64,000 bases of DNA from Fodinibacter sp963834965 (lineage in GTDB: Bacteria; Actinomycetota; Actinomycetes; Actinomycetales; Dermatophilaceae). The stretch covers positions 1 to 64,000 of the forward strand of contig CAWIEI010000023.1 of assembly GCA_963834965.1 (NCBI GenBank), read 5' to 3'. Positions 16,304 through 23,979 of this stretch are shown here, in pieces; positions within the stretch are counted from its first letter, which is position 1, and every line of letters begins with the position of its first letter. Made by a program: the position numbers and the translations under genes. Under the pieces are notes generated by a model. The model was given only the letters and a program-made list of their open reading frames with translations. It was not told where the DNA came from and searched no databases.

Positions 16304-17749
16304 TCAGCCGAGGTCGGCGACGGATGCCGCGTGGCTGGCACCGGCACCGACGAGCGCGGCCTGGTGCACGGCATCCATGTCGTGGCCCTCGCGCCACCAG
16401 CGCTGGCCGGCCTCGTCGAGCGTGTAGATCGGGTCGTAGTAGACGTACTCGCGCGACAGCGCCTGGTCGTCACCGGCCTCGATGGAGGTGCGGTAGTGCT
16501 TGCGCCAGAACGACATCCCTCGCTCGGTGTCGTAGGTCTCGACCTGGTGCACCCACCGCTTCCCGACGAACGGCACATCGCAGACGATGCGTGGGGTGGC
16601 GAACCCGGGCAGGTAGCCCATGATGGCGTGCTGCAGCTCCTGGGCCTCCTTGAGGGACACCCGCCAGTGCTCGGCGAACGGGATCATGTCGCACATGTAG
16701 AAGTAGTAGGGCGTGATCAGCGCGTCGTCCTGGAGGGCGAAGCAGAGGTCGAGCAGCTCCTCGGGGGAGTCGTTGACCCCGCGCATCAGCACACCCTGGT
16801 TGCGCACGTTGCGCACGCCGGCGTCGAGCATGGCCCGGGCCGCCTGCGCGACGAGCGGCGTGACCGACTGGGCGCTGTTGACGTGGGTGTGGATGGCGAC
16901 CGAGACGCCGCGCGCCCGGGCCTTGGCCGAGATGCGCGCCACGCCGTCGACGACGTCGGGCTGCAGCCAGTGCTGCGGCAGGCCCATCAGTGCCTTGGTC
17001 GCCAGCCGGATGTCGCGGATGGTGTCGACCTCGAGCAGCTTGTCGAGGAACCCCTCGAGGTTCTTCCACGGCATGTTGGCCACGTCTCCGCCCGAGACCA
17101 CGACGTCGCGCACGCCCGGGGTGCGGTGCAGGTAGTCGAGCATCGCGGCGTAGCGGTCGACGGGCTTGCCGGCCAGCTTGTGCTTGGCGAACTGGGCCGT
17201 GGAGTTGCCGACGAGGTCCATGCGGGTGCAGTGGCCGCAGTACTGGGGGCACGTCGGCAGCATCTCGGCGAGCACCTTGGTGGGGTAGCGGTGGGTGAGG
17301 CCCTCGACCGCCCACATCTCGGCCTCGTGCAGGCTGTCGCGGGTGGCGAACGGGTGGCTGGGCCAGTCGGTGCGGCGGTCGGAGAACACCGGCAGCATGT
17401 AGTTGCGCACCGGGTCGGCGTAGAAGGCCTCGGTGAAGGCCGCCCCGGCGCGCGGCATCGGGTCGTCAGTGGACGGCACCATCGTGTTCATCATCTGCGG
17501 GGGGACGAGCATCGACATGGTGGCCCGCTCGGCCTGGTCGCGCTCGAGGTCGGCGTAGAAACGGTCCTCGAGCAGGTCGCCCATCAGAGCGCGCAGCTGC
17601 GCCACGTTCTTCACGCAGTGCGCCCGCTGCCACTGGGCGTCGGCCCACTGCTCCTTGGTGACGTCACGCCACCCCGGGATGCGGGTCCAGTCGGGCTCAA
17701 TCAGCTCGCGACGCCGGTAGACGTAGGGCTGGTCGATGTTTGTCGTCAT
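16304..17749 (-). CDS. kamA: Lysine 2,3-aminomutase (radical SAM, PLP)
   Basis: A 481-residue radical SAM enzyme that interconverts L-lysine and L-beta-lysine, the first step of lysine fermentation. The [4Fe-4S] motif CPQYCGHC gives C167, C171 and C174. The fold continues through VVVSGGDVANMPW and GVSVAIHTHVN, as in clostridial KamA, and the length suits lysine 2,3-aminomutases. The ATG at 17749 follows TATCCT by 7 bases (leaderless). Divergent from kdd, the third enzyme of the same pathway, with a palindrome over the -35. The product could also serve as a compatible solute precursor, but kdd points to catabolism. Confidence 0.93.
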   Translation of the reverse strand: MTTNIDQPYVYRRRELIEPDWTRIPGWRDVTKEQWADAQWQRAHCVKNVAQLRALMGDLLEDRFYADLERDQAERATMSMLVPPQMMNTMVPSTDDPMPRAGAAFTEAFYADPVRNYMLPVFSDRRTDWPSHPFATRDSLHEAEMWAVEGLTHRYPTKVLAEMLPTCPQYCGHCTRMDLVGNSTAQFAKHKLAGKPVDRYAAMLDYLHRTPGVRDVVVSGGDVANMPWKNLEGFLDKLLEVDTIRDIRLATKALMGLPQHWLQPDVVDGVARISAKARARGVSVAIHTHVNSAQSVTPLVAQAARAMLDAGVRNVRNQGVLMRGVNDSPEELLDLCFALQDDALITPYYFYMCDMIPFAEHWRVSLKEAQELQHAIMGYLPGFATPRIVCDVPFVGKRWVHQVETYDTERGMSFWRKHYRTSIEAGDDQALSREYVYYDPIYTLDEAGQRWWREGHDMDAVHQAALVGAGASHAASVADLG

Positions 17750-17771
17750 GCGTGGCAGGATACGCAACGGA

Positions 17772-17785
17772 TGACGTCTACGTCA
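17772..17785. promoter_or_regulatory. Palindrome between kamA and kdd (TGACGT-CT-ACGTCA)
   Basis: A perfect 6-bp inverted repeat with a 2-base centre lies in the 87-base divergent region. It starts 10 bases upstream of the kamA -10 (TATCCT on the minus strand, 17757-17762), so it covers the kamA -35 position, and it sits about 50 bases before the kdd start. This is the position expected of an operator controlling both genes. The binding protein is unknown. Confidence 0.45.
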
Positions 17786-17836
17786 CCTTCTCGCCGCAAG
17801 AAATGCGGTGGCGTGTCGTTTCGTGAGGAGATTCTT

Positions 17837-18889
17837 GTGCGCACCACTCCGTCCTCACCGGTCGGCCTGCACCGCGTGACCGACCCCGCGGGGGAAGCGC
17901 TGCCCCAGGCCGCCCGGGTCGTCGACGCCTCGCGCGAGCTCTGGCCCGACGAGGTGCTCATCGCGGTCGAGACGCTCAACCTCGACGCGGCGTCGTTCCG
18001 CCAGCTGTCCGAGAAGCACGCGGGCGACGGGGATGCCGTGCGCGCCGAGGTGCTCGACATCGTCGCCACCCGCGGCAAGATGCAGAACCCGGTCACCGGC
18101 TCGGGCGGCATGCTCATCGGCACCGTCGCCGAGGTCGGCCCCGACTCGCCGCTGGGCCTGGCGGTCGGCGACCGGGTGGCCACCCTCGTCTCGTTGTCGC
18201 TGACGCCCCTGACGATCACCGACGACCTGGCCGGCTGGGACGGTCGCTCGGAGCGGGTTCCGGCGCAGGGCACGGCCGTCCTGTTCGGGCGCTCGATCGC
18301 CGCGCGCCTGCCCGAGGACCTCTCGCCCGACCTGGCGCTGATGGTGATGGACGTGTGCGGTGCTCCGGCCCTCGTCGCGCGGGTCGTGGGGGAGTACGTC
18401 TCCCGTGGGGGTGCGCCGACCGTGGCCGTGCTCGGTGGTGCCGGCAAGTCCGGCTCACTGTCGCTGGCAGCGGCGCGCGAGGCCGGTGCCGGACGCTGCA
18501 TCGGGGTGGTGCCGGTCGAGCGTGAGGCCGAGCTGCTGCGCGAGAGCGGCCTGGCCGATGCCGTGGTCGTCGCCGACGCCCGCTCACCGCTCGGCCTGTC
18601 CGATGCCGTGGCGGCCGCGGGGGGACCGGCCGACGTCACCGTGGTGTGCGTCGACGTCCCCGGGTGCGAGCAGCCGGCGATCCTCGCCACCGCCCAGGGG
18701 GGCACGATCATCTACTTCTCGATGGCCACGAGCTTCTCCGCGGCGGCGCTGGGTGCCGAGGGGCTGGCCGCCGACGTGCGGATGCTGGTCGGCAACGGCT
18801 ACGTGCCGGGCCACGCCGACCTGGCCCTCGACCTGCTCCGCCGCACCCCTGCCGTGCGGGCACTGTTCGAGGCCCGGCTGGCCGACTGA
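17837..18889 (+). CDS. kdd: L-erythro-3,5-diaminohexanoate dehydrogenase
   Basis: A 350-residue NAD(P)-dependent dehydrogenase of the lysine fermentation pathway that oxidises 3,5-diaminohexanoate to 3-keto-5-aminohexanoate. It is an MDR-like protein: the N-terminal half has the conserved NPVTGSGGMLIGTVAEVG segment, and the Rossmann part begins VAVLGGAGKSGSLSLAAAREAG (about residue 195). The GTG at 17837 is preceded by GAGGAG at good spacing. Its divergent partner is kamA. Family length is about 345 residues, so it looks intact. A short hairpin follows the stop. Confidence 0.88.
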   Translation: MRTTPSSPVGLHRVTDPAGEALPQAARVVDASRELWPDEVLIAVETLNLDAASFRQLSEKHAGDGDAVRAEVLDIVATRGKMQNPVTGSGGMLIGTVAEVGPDSPLGLAVGDRVATLVSLSLTPLTITDDLAGWDGRSERVPAQGTAVLFGRSIAARLPEDLSPDLALMVMDVCGAPALVARVVGEYVSRGGAPTVAVLGGAGKSGSLSLAAAREAGAGRCIGVVPVEREAELLRESGLADAVVVADARSPLGLSDAVAAAGGPADVTVVCVDVPGCEQPAILATAQGGTIIYFSMATSFSAAALGAEGLAADVRMLVGNGYVPGHADLALDLLRRTPAVRALFEARLAD

Positions 18890-18909
18890 GGGCGGTGCGG
18901 GGCGGATCC

Positions 18910-18926
18910 TCACCCGCTGCGGGTGA
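18910..18926 (+). terminator. Short hairpin after kdd
   Basis: TCACCCG and CGGGTGA form a perfect 7-bp stem with a 3-base loop, 20 bases past the kdd stop. It is short and lacks a T-run, so it is only a modest terminator candidate. Confidence 0.35.
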
Positions 18927-18998
18927 CGCAGCCGGCATCCACCGGAAATAGCGTCGAGGGGCTGACACGTCCAGGTTCGCGCCGCTCAGGAAGCCACC

Positions 18999-19511
18999 AT
19001 GACCCGTACATTCACCCGATCGCTCGCACCCGTCGCCGTCCTCGCCCTCGCGTTGCTGGCCGGGGGGTGTTCCTCGAGCGGGTCCAGCGACGTCAAGGCG
19101 GGCGCCTCGGCCGCCGTCAGTGCCGCTGCAAGTGCCGCGGGCGCTGGCTCGGCAGCGCTGTGCAGCAGCTTTGCCAGCATCAAGACCGATGCCGCCGACC
19201 TGGCCTCGACCAAGGTCGACACGAGCGGGACCGCCGACCAGGTGCAGCAGCAGGTCGACGCCCTCGCCGGAAAGGCCGACAAGGTGCGTGACGACCTCAA
19301 CACGATGATGCAGGAGTCGAACGGTGGCCCGGCGGCCGCCGTGATCGGCCAGCTGAACCAGAAGGCCGACGCGCTCAAGGCGCAGCTCACCGTCGACAAG
19401 GCGAACGCCCAGGCCGACCTCGGCCCGAAGATCACCGCCGCCCAGCAGGAGATCACGACGGCCCTGGAACCCGTGACCGCCGCCGTCAGCAAGCTCTGCC
19501 CGAACAGCTGA
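18999..19511 (+). CDS. Lipoprotein with coiled-coil-like helical body
   Basis: A 170-residue lipoprotein. The signal peptide ends in the lipobox LAGGC, with the acylated cysteine at residue 24, followed by a Ser/Gly spacer. The rest is Ala/Gln/Lys/Asp-rich and helical (TADQVQQQVDALAGKADKVRDDLNTMM and QLNQKADALKAQLTVDKANAQADL), likely a coiled coil at the outer face of the membrane, with two further cysteines. I do not recognise a named family. AGGAAG precedes the ATG, and a -10-like TAGCGT lies about 45 bases upstream. The next gene starts 89 bases later on the same strand. Confidence 0.75.
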   Translation: MTRTFTRSLAPVAVLALALLAGGCSSSGSSDVKAGASAAVSAAASAAGAGSAALCSSFASIKTDAADLASTKVDTSGTADQVQQQVDALAGKADKVRDDLNTMMQESNGGPAAAVIGQLNQKADALKAQLTVDKANAQADLGPKITAAQQEITTALEPVTAAVSKLCPNS

Positions 19512-19600
19512 CATGACCCGTGCGGCCGCCGGTCGGCCGCATCCGTCTGACCACCCCACCGCGGCACCAGGCCGTGCCACCACCACCGAAGGGAACACCG

Positions 19601-20224
19601 ATGTCCGAGGACACCACTGAGACGACCGCCGAGGTCACCGACGTCACCACCGACGAGGCCCCGGAGGTCACCGCCGAGGTCGCCGCGGTGAGCGACGGCG
19701 CCACCACGTTGTTCGTCGCCGACTTCAGCGACACCGACACGGCCTGGGAGGCCTACGAGGCGCTGAAGTCGATCGAGGACGGCCGAACCGTCGCCATCGA
19801 TGGCGTGATCGTCGTCAAGCGCGAGGACGACGGCAAGCTCGTCATCCAGAAGGCGACCGACCACTCGACCAAGAAGGGCCTGAAGTGGGGCATGATCGGC
19901 GGCGCCGCCCTCGGCCTGGTCTTCCCGCCCTCGATCATCGGCAGCGCCGTGGCGCTGGGCGCCGGTGGCGCGGCGCTGGGCAAGGCCCGCCAGCTGCACC
20001 ACAAGATCGGCCTCGAGAAGGAGCTCGAGTTCTCGGTGGCACCCGGCCACTCCGGCATCCTCGCCCTGGTGTCCGACCCGGGCGCGGTCGAGATCCGCAA
20101 GGCACTCGCGACGGCCAACGCCATCGTCGAGTCCGCGATCGACGACGTCACGGCCAAGGACATCAAGGCCATCGCCAAGGAGTCCAAGGCCGAGGAGAAG
20201 GCCGCGCAGAAGGCCGCTGAGTGA
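19601..20224 (+). CDS. DUF1269-type membrane-associated protein
   Basis: A 207-residue protein. An acidic Thr/Glu/Val-rich N-terminus of about 50 residues precedes a DUF1269-like domain: LFVADFSDTDTAWEAYEALKSI, AIDGVIVVKREDDGKLVIQKATD, then a glycine-rich hydrophobic hairpin GMIGGAALGLVFPPSIIGSAVALGAGGAALGKA (two short membrane or amphipathic helices). The C-terminus is a lysine/alanine helix. The domain occurs in general-stress-type proteins of unknown activity. GAAGGGA precedes the ATG at 19601; the longer reading upstream has no codon signal. A strong hairpin follows. Confidence 0.75.
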   Translation: MSEDTTETTAEVTDVTTDEAPEVTAEVAAVSDGATTLFVADFSDTDTAWEAYEALKSIEDGRTVAIDGVIVVKREDDGKLVIQKATDHSTKKGLKWGMIGGAALGLVFPPSIIGSAVALGAGGAALGKARQLHHKIGLEKELEFSVAPGHSGILALVSDPGAVEIRKALATANAIVESAIDDVTAKDIKAIAKESKAEEKAAQKAAE

Positions 20225-20245
20225 CTTTCCGACCCCGTGCGTGAC

Positions 20246-20285
20246 GCGGTGGGCCGGCCGGGCGGATGCCGGGCCGGCCCACCGC
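20246..20285 (+). terminator. Strong hairpin terminator after the DUF1269-type gene
   Basis: Bases 20246-20259 and 20272-20285 form a perfect 14-bp GC stem with a 12-base loop, starting 22 bases after the stop codon. Being symmetrical and followed by an unrelated gene, it is a convincing end of transcript. Confidence 0.7.
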
Positions 20286-20300
20286 TGTCGTGTCACCGCA

Positions 20301-20343
20301 CACCCGTGCTCAGGTGGGCCTCATTTGCCCGGGCGCACGGGTG
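20301..20343 (+). promoter_or_regulatory. Stem-loop upstream of pta
   Basis: CACCCGTGC (20301-20309) pairs perfectly with GCACGGGTG (20335-20343), and an inner GGGC/GCCC hairpin fits inside. It lies 60 bases before the pta start and after a separate terminator. It could be a leader structure or a second terminator; no known riboswitch motif is visible. Confidence 0.3.
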
Positions 20344-20403
20344 GGGGTTGGCTTGGGCCATGAGCGGTAGCGGCGTCACGGCATCCACTTGTTCGGACCC
20401 GTC

Positions 20404-22470
20404 GTGAGGGGCATCTACCTCGCCGGCACCGAGGCGAGGTCCGGGAAGTCGGCCGTCGCCGTCGGGCTGGTCGCGAGGCTGGCCAGGCGGCACGCGCGGG
20501 TCGGCGTCTTCCGCCCGATCGTGCGGGGCGGCGGCCCCGACGAGCTCTTGCGGGTGCTGCTCCAGGAGGCGCCGACCGACCTGACCGTCGACGAGGCGTG
20601 GGGCGTGACCCACCACGCGCTGCATGCCGACCCCGCCGCGGCCTTCGGCAGGGTCGTCGACCGCTACCACGAGATCGCCCAGCGACATGACGTCGTCCTG
20701 GTCGTGGGGTCCGACTTCACCGACGTGGTGGCGCCGACCGAGTTCGCGACGAACGCCAGGATCGCCGCCGACCTCGGCACGCCCCTCGTGCTCGTCGAGC
20801 CGGCGCGTGACCGGGACCTGCGCGAGCTGGCCGCGAGCGCGTCGGCCACGGTGGCCGCGGCCCGGGCCAACCATGCCCACGTCGCCGGCCTGGTGCTCAA
20901 CCAGGTGGCCGAGGACCAGCGGGACGAAGCGCTCGCGGCCGTGCGCGCCCGCCTCGGGGCGGTTCCGCTCTGGTCGTTGCCCGAGGCGCCACTGCTGCGC
21001 GCGCCGACCGTGGCCGACCTCGTGGCGGCCTGCGACGGCACCCTGGTGCACGGGGACGCCGAGCTGCTCGACCGCGAGAGCCTCGGCCTGGTCGTGGCTG
21101 CGATGTCGATGCCGCACGTGATCGACCGGCTCTTCGAGGGCGCCACGGTGATCGTCCCCGGCGACCGCGACGACGTCGTGCTCGGCGTGCTGCTCGCTCA
21201 CAACGCGCGCACGCTCCCCACGCTGTCGGGGGTGGTGCTCAACGGCGGTTTCCAGCTCTCGCCGCAGGTCGATCGGCTGATCGCCGGCCTGGACGTGCGG
21301 CTGCCGATCGTCTCGGCGCAGCAGGGCACGATGGCCGTCGCGTCCGCGCTCTACCGGATCGAGGGGCGGATCACCGCCGAGTCCGCCCGCAAGATCCGCG
21401 CGGCCGTCGCGCTGCTCGACCAGGCCGACGACCCCGACCTCGACGCCCTGCTGGGCGAGGGGGTCAGCGCCGCCGAGGGCGCCGTCACCCCGCTGATGTT
21501 CGAGCACGACCTCGTCGAGCGGGCCCGGGCCTCGGGCGCCCACATCGTGCTACCCGAGGGCGCCGAGGAGCGCATCCTGCGGGCGGCCGACCAGGTGCTG
21601 TCGCGCGGCATCGCGCGCCTCACGCTGCTTGGAGATGAGGTCGAGATCCGTTCTCGCGCAGCGCAGCTCGGCGTCGACATCGATGCCGCTGCAGTGGTCG
21701 ACCCCACGACCAGCTCGTGGCGCGAGGAGTTCGCGGCGCAGTACACGACGCTGCGGGCGCACAAGGGGATGACGCCCGAGCTCGCCTTCGACCGGGTGGC
21801 CGACCCGTCGTACTTCGGCACGATGATGGTGCACGCCGGACTGGCCGACGGCATGGTCTCCGGCTGCGTCACGACCACCGCGCACACGATCCGGCCGGCG
21901 CTCGAGGTGGTGCGTACGGCTCCCGGTGTCTCGGTCGTCTCGAGCGTGTTCATCATGTGCCTGGCCGACCGGGTGCTGGTCTACGGCGACTGCGCCGTGA
22001 ACCCGGACCCCACCGCGGAGCAGCTCGCCGACATCGCGATCTCGTCGGCCGGCACGGCCGCTCGCTTCGGCATCGAGCCGCGCGTCGCGATGCTGTCGTA
22101 CTCGACGGGCTCGTCGGGCTCGGGCGCCGACGTCGAGAAGGTACGCGCAGCGACGGCGCTGGTCCGCGAGCGGGCGCCCGAGCTGCTGGTGGAGGGTCCG
22201 ATCCAGTACGACGCCGCCGTCGACCCCCGGGTCGCTCGCACCAAGCTGGAGCACAGCGCCCTGGCGGGCCGGGCCACGGTCCTCGTCTTCCCCGACCTCA
22301 ACACGGGCAACAACACCTACAAGGCGGTGCAGCGCAGCGCCGACGCGGTGGCGATCGGTCCGGTGCTCCAGGGCCTGAACAAGCCGGTCAACGACCTGTC
22401 GCGTGGTGCCCTGGTGCGTGACATCGTCAACACCGTCGCCATCACGGCAGTGCAGGGCGGCCCGGCGTGA
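20404..22470 (+). CDS. pta: Phosphate acetyltransferase, long form (DRTGG + PTA)
   Basis: A 688-residue cytosolic enzyme that interconverts acetyl-CoA and acetyl phosphate. The N-terminal AAA-like region has GTEARSGKSAVAVGL, a P-loop relative; the DRTGG domain is in the middle (about 210-320); the C-terminal PTA catalytic domain (from about 370) carries YFGTMMVHAGLADGMVSGC, SYSTGSSGSG and FPDLNTGNNTYKAVQR, all typical. The GTG at 20404 is chosen because the protein then begins GIYLAGTEARSGKSA. An in-frame TTG at 20389 is possible. Its stop overlaps the ackA start by four bases (GTGA). Confidence 0.93.
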   Translation: MRGIYLAGTEARSGKSAVAVGLVARLARRHARVGVFRPIVRGGGPDELLRVLLQEAPTDLTVDEAWGVTHHALHADPAAAFGRVVDRYHEIAQRHDVVLVVGSDFTDVVAPTEFATNARIAADLGTPLVLVEPARDRDLRELAASASATVAAARANHAHVAGLVLNQVAEDQRDEALAAVRARLGAVPLWSLPEAPLLRAPTVADLVAACDGTLVHGDAELLDRESLGLVVAAMSMPHVIDRLFEGATVIVPGDRDDVVLGVLLAHNARTLPTLSGVVLNGGFQLSPQVDRLIAGLDVRLPIVSAQQGTMAVASALYRIEGRITAESARKIRAAVALLDQADDPDLDALLGEGVSAAEGAVTPLMFEHDLVERARASGAHIVLPEGAEERILRAADQVLSRGIARLTLLGDEVEIRSRAAQLGVDIDAAAVVDPTTSSWREEFAAQYTTLRAHKGMTPELAFDRVADPSYFGTMMVHAGLADGMVSGCVTTTAHTIRPALEVVRTAPGVSVVSSVFIMCLADRVLVYGDCAVNPDPTAEQLADIAISSAGTAARFGIEPRVAMLSYSTGSSGSGADVEKVRAATALVRERAPELLVEGPIQYDAAVDPRVARTKLEHSALAGRATVLVFPDLNTGNNTYKAVQRSADAVAIGPVLQGLNKPVNDLSRGALVRDIVNTVAITAVQGGPA

Positions 22471-23672
22471 GCGACCATCCGCACGTCCTCGTGGTCAACG
22501 CGGGCTCCTCCTCGCTGAAGTACCAGCTGATCGACGCCACCAGTGGGGGCACCGTCGCGGTGGGCCTGGTGTCGGAGATCGGCGGCGCCAGCCGGCATCG
22601 CCACGAGGCTGGTGAGCAGCGTCACGAGGGCGCCCTCGACTGCCCCGACCACGGCGCCGCGTTCGCCGCCGCCCGCGCCGCGCTCGCCGAGCACGGTCCC
22701 CGTGTCGACGACGGCGACCTCGTCGCGGTTGGGCACCGGGTCGTGCACGGCGGCCGCCGCTTCACCGGGCCCGTCGTCGTCGACGGCGACGTCCTCGCGG
22801 CCCTGCAGACCTTGTCGCCGCTGGCGCCGCTGCACAACCCCGCCAACATCGAGGGCATCGTGCGCGCGCAGGCGGCTTTCGCCGGCATCCCCCACGTCGC
22901 AGTGTTCGACACGGGTTTCCACCGCACGCTCGCGCCGGAGGCGTACACCTACGCCGTGCCGCGCGAGTGGCGCGACGAGTACCACGTGCGGCGGTACGGC
23001 TTCCACGGCAGCTCCTACGCGTGGGTGTCGCGACGCACGGCGGCCCTGCTCGGCCGTCCGCTGGAGGAGGTGCGGATGGTCGTGCTCCACCTCGGCAACG
23101 GCGCCAGCGCGTGCGCGGTCGACGGCGGACGCAGCGTCGACACCTCGATGGGGCTGTCACCGGCCGAGGGGCTGGTCATGGGCACCCGTTCGGGCGACGT
23201 CGACCCGGCACTGGGTGGTTATCTGGCCAGGGTGCTCGGGCTGTCAGCCCAGGAGTACGACGGGGCGCTCAACCGGGAGAGCGGGCTGCTGGGTCTCGCG
23301 GGGGTCTCCGACTTCCGTGCCCTGGCGGAACGACGCGCGGCCGGTGATGCCGATGCCGGGCTGGCCTTCGACGTGACCGTGCACCGTATCCGCAAGTACG
23401 TCGGTGCCTATGCCGCAGTGCTCGGCCGGCTCGACGCCCTCGTGTTCACCGGCGGGATCGGTGAGCACAGCCCCGTGCTGCGGGCTGCCGTGGTCGACGG
23501 GCTGGGGGTGCTGGGGCTGCGGCTCGATGCTGCGGCCAATGCCGAGGGGCCGGCGGAACGGCGGGTGTCGGCGGGGGACAGCTCTGCCGAGGTGTGGGTC
23601 GTTCCGACCGACGAGGAGCGCGAGATCGGCCGGGCGGCGCTCACGGTGGTCGGTGTGCCGAACGCGCTCTGA
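22467..23672 (+). CDS. ackA: Acetate kinase
   Basis: A 401-residue ASKHA-fold kinase that converts acetyl phosphate and ADP to acetate and ATP. Signature 1 is VNAGSSSLKYQLID at the N-terminus and signature 2 is YGFHGSSYAWVSRR. HLGNGASACAV and FTGGIGEHSPVLR are the phosphate- and adenosine-binding loops. It is translationally coupled to pta. Together the pair makes ATP from acetyl-CoA, which would also drain acetyl-CoA arising from the lysine fermentation pathway encoded on both sides, although pta-ackA is widespread and need not be linked. Confidence 0.95.
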   Translation: MSDHPHVLVVNAGSSSLKYQLIDATSGGTVAVGLVSEIGGASRHRHEAGEQRHEGALDCPDHGAAFAAARAALAEHGPRVDDGDLVAVGHRVVHGGRRFTGPVVVDGDVLAALQTLSPLAPLHNPANIEGIVRAQAAFAGIPHVAVFDTGFHRTLAPEAYTYAVPREWRDEYHVRRYGFHGSSYAWVSRRTAALLGRPLEEVRMVVLHLGNGASACAVDGGRSVDTSMGLSPAEGLVMGTRSGDVDPALGGYLARVLGLSAQEYDGALNRESGLLGLAGVSDFRALAERRAAGDADAGLAFDVTVHRIRKYVGAYAAVLGRLDALVFTGGIGEHSPVLRAAVVDGLGVLGLRLDAAANAEGPAERRVSAGDSSAEVWVVPTDEEREIGRAALTVVGVPNAL

Positions 23673-23706
23673 TCGGCGTGTGCTGGTGGCGGTCGGTTGA
23701 GTCGGG

Positions 23707-23744
23707 TTGTCCACAGGCGGAGTTTGGGTTTGTGGTAGTCCACA
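23707..23744 (+). promoter_or_regulatory. Two DnaA-box-like sequences before the HNH gene
   Basis: TTGTCCACA at 23707-23715 matches the actinobacterial DnaA-box consensus exactly. TAGTCCACA at 23736-23744 is close to it, and the surrounding TGTGG-TAGT-CCACA is a perfect inverted repeat. Two boxes are not an origin. They may be chance or a DnaA-responsive promoter. The rest of 23673-23795 shows only the leaderless -10 at 23784. Confidence 0.35.
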
Positions 23745-23783
23745 GGGGCGGGTTGGGGCCGGGTGACTGTCGGTGGACATGCG

Positions 23784-23798
23784 TACGATTACTGCATG
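23784..23798 (+). promoter_or_regulatory. Leaderless promoter and possible true start of the DUF222/HNH gene
   Basis: TACGAT (23784-23789) lies 6 bases before an ATG at 23796, the same arrangement as at 17 other genes here. The frame that starts there codes MDRGVVEGRVVDPG and stays open to 23999. The DUF222 reading frame opens at 23917, one base over. A single indel between 23917 and 23998 would join them. Confidence 0.4.
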
Positions 23799-23979
23799 GA
23801 TCGGGGAGTGGTGGAGGGGCGGGTCGTGGACCCGGGTTCGGCTGTGCCGGGCCGGTTTTCGGATGCCGTACCCGCGCCGGCCGTGGTCGGTGCGCCATCG
23901 GTTGTGGGGGACGTGACGGCTGTGGTGGCTGTGGGGGCGGGGCCCGCCGTGGGCTGGTGGCGCAGCAGCTGCGGGTCCC

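Noticed and set aside
16235..17836. Long 5' extension of the kdd frame
   Set aside because: It lies antisense to kamA; the GTG at 17837 with GAGGAG gives the normal Kdd length.
20404..23672. pta-ackA as a dedicated part of the lysine pathway
   Set aside because: Position between the two kam blocks is suggestive, but pta-ackA is nearly universal and no shared regulatory motif was found, so I keep it as context only.
23707..23744. Chromosomal or plasmid replication origin at the DnaA-like boxes
   Set aside because: Only two boxes, with no dnaA, dnaN or rep gene and no AT-rich unwinding element nearby.
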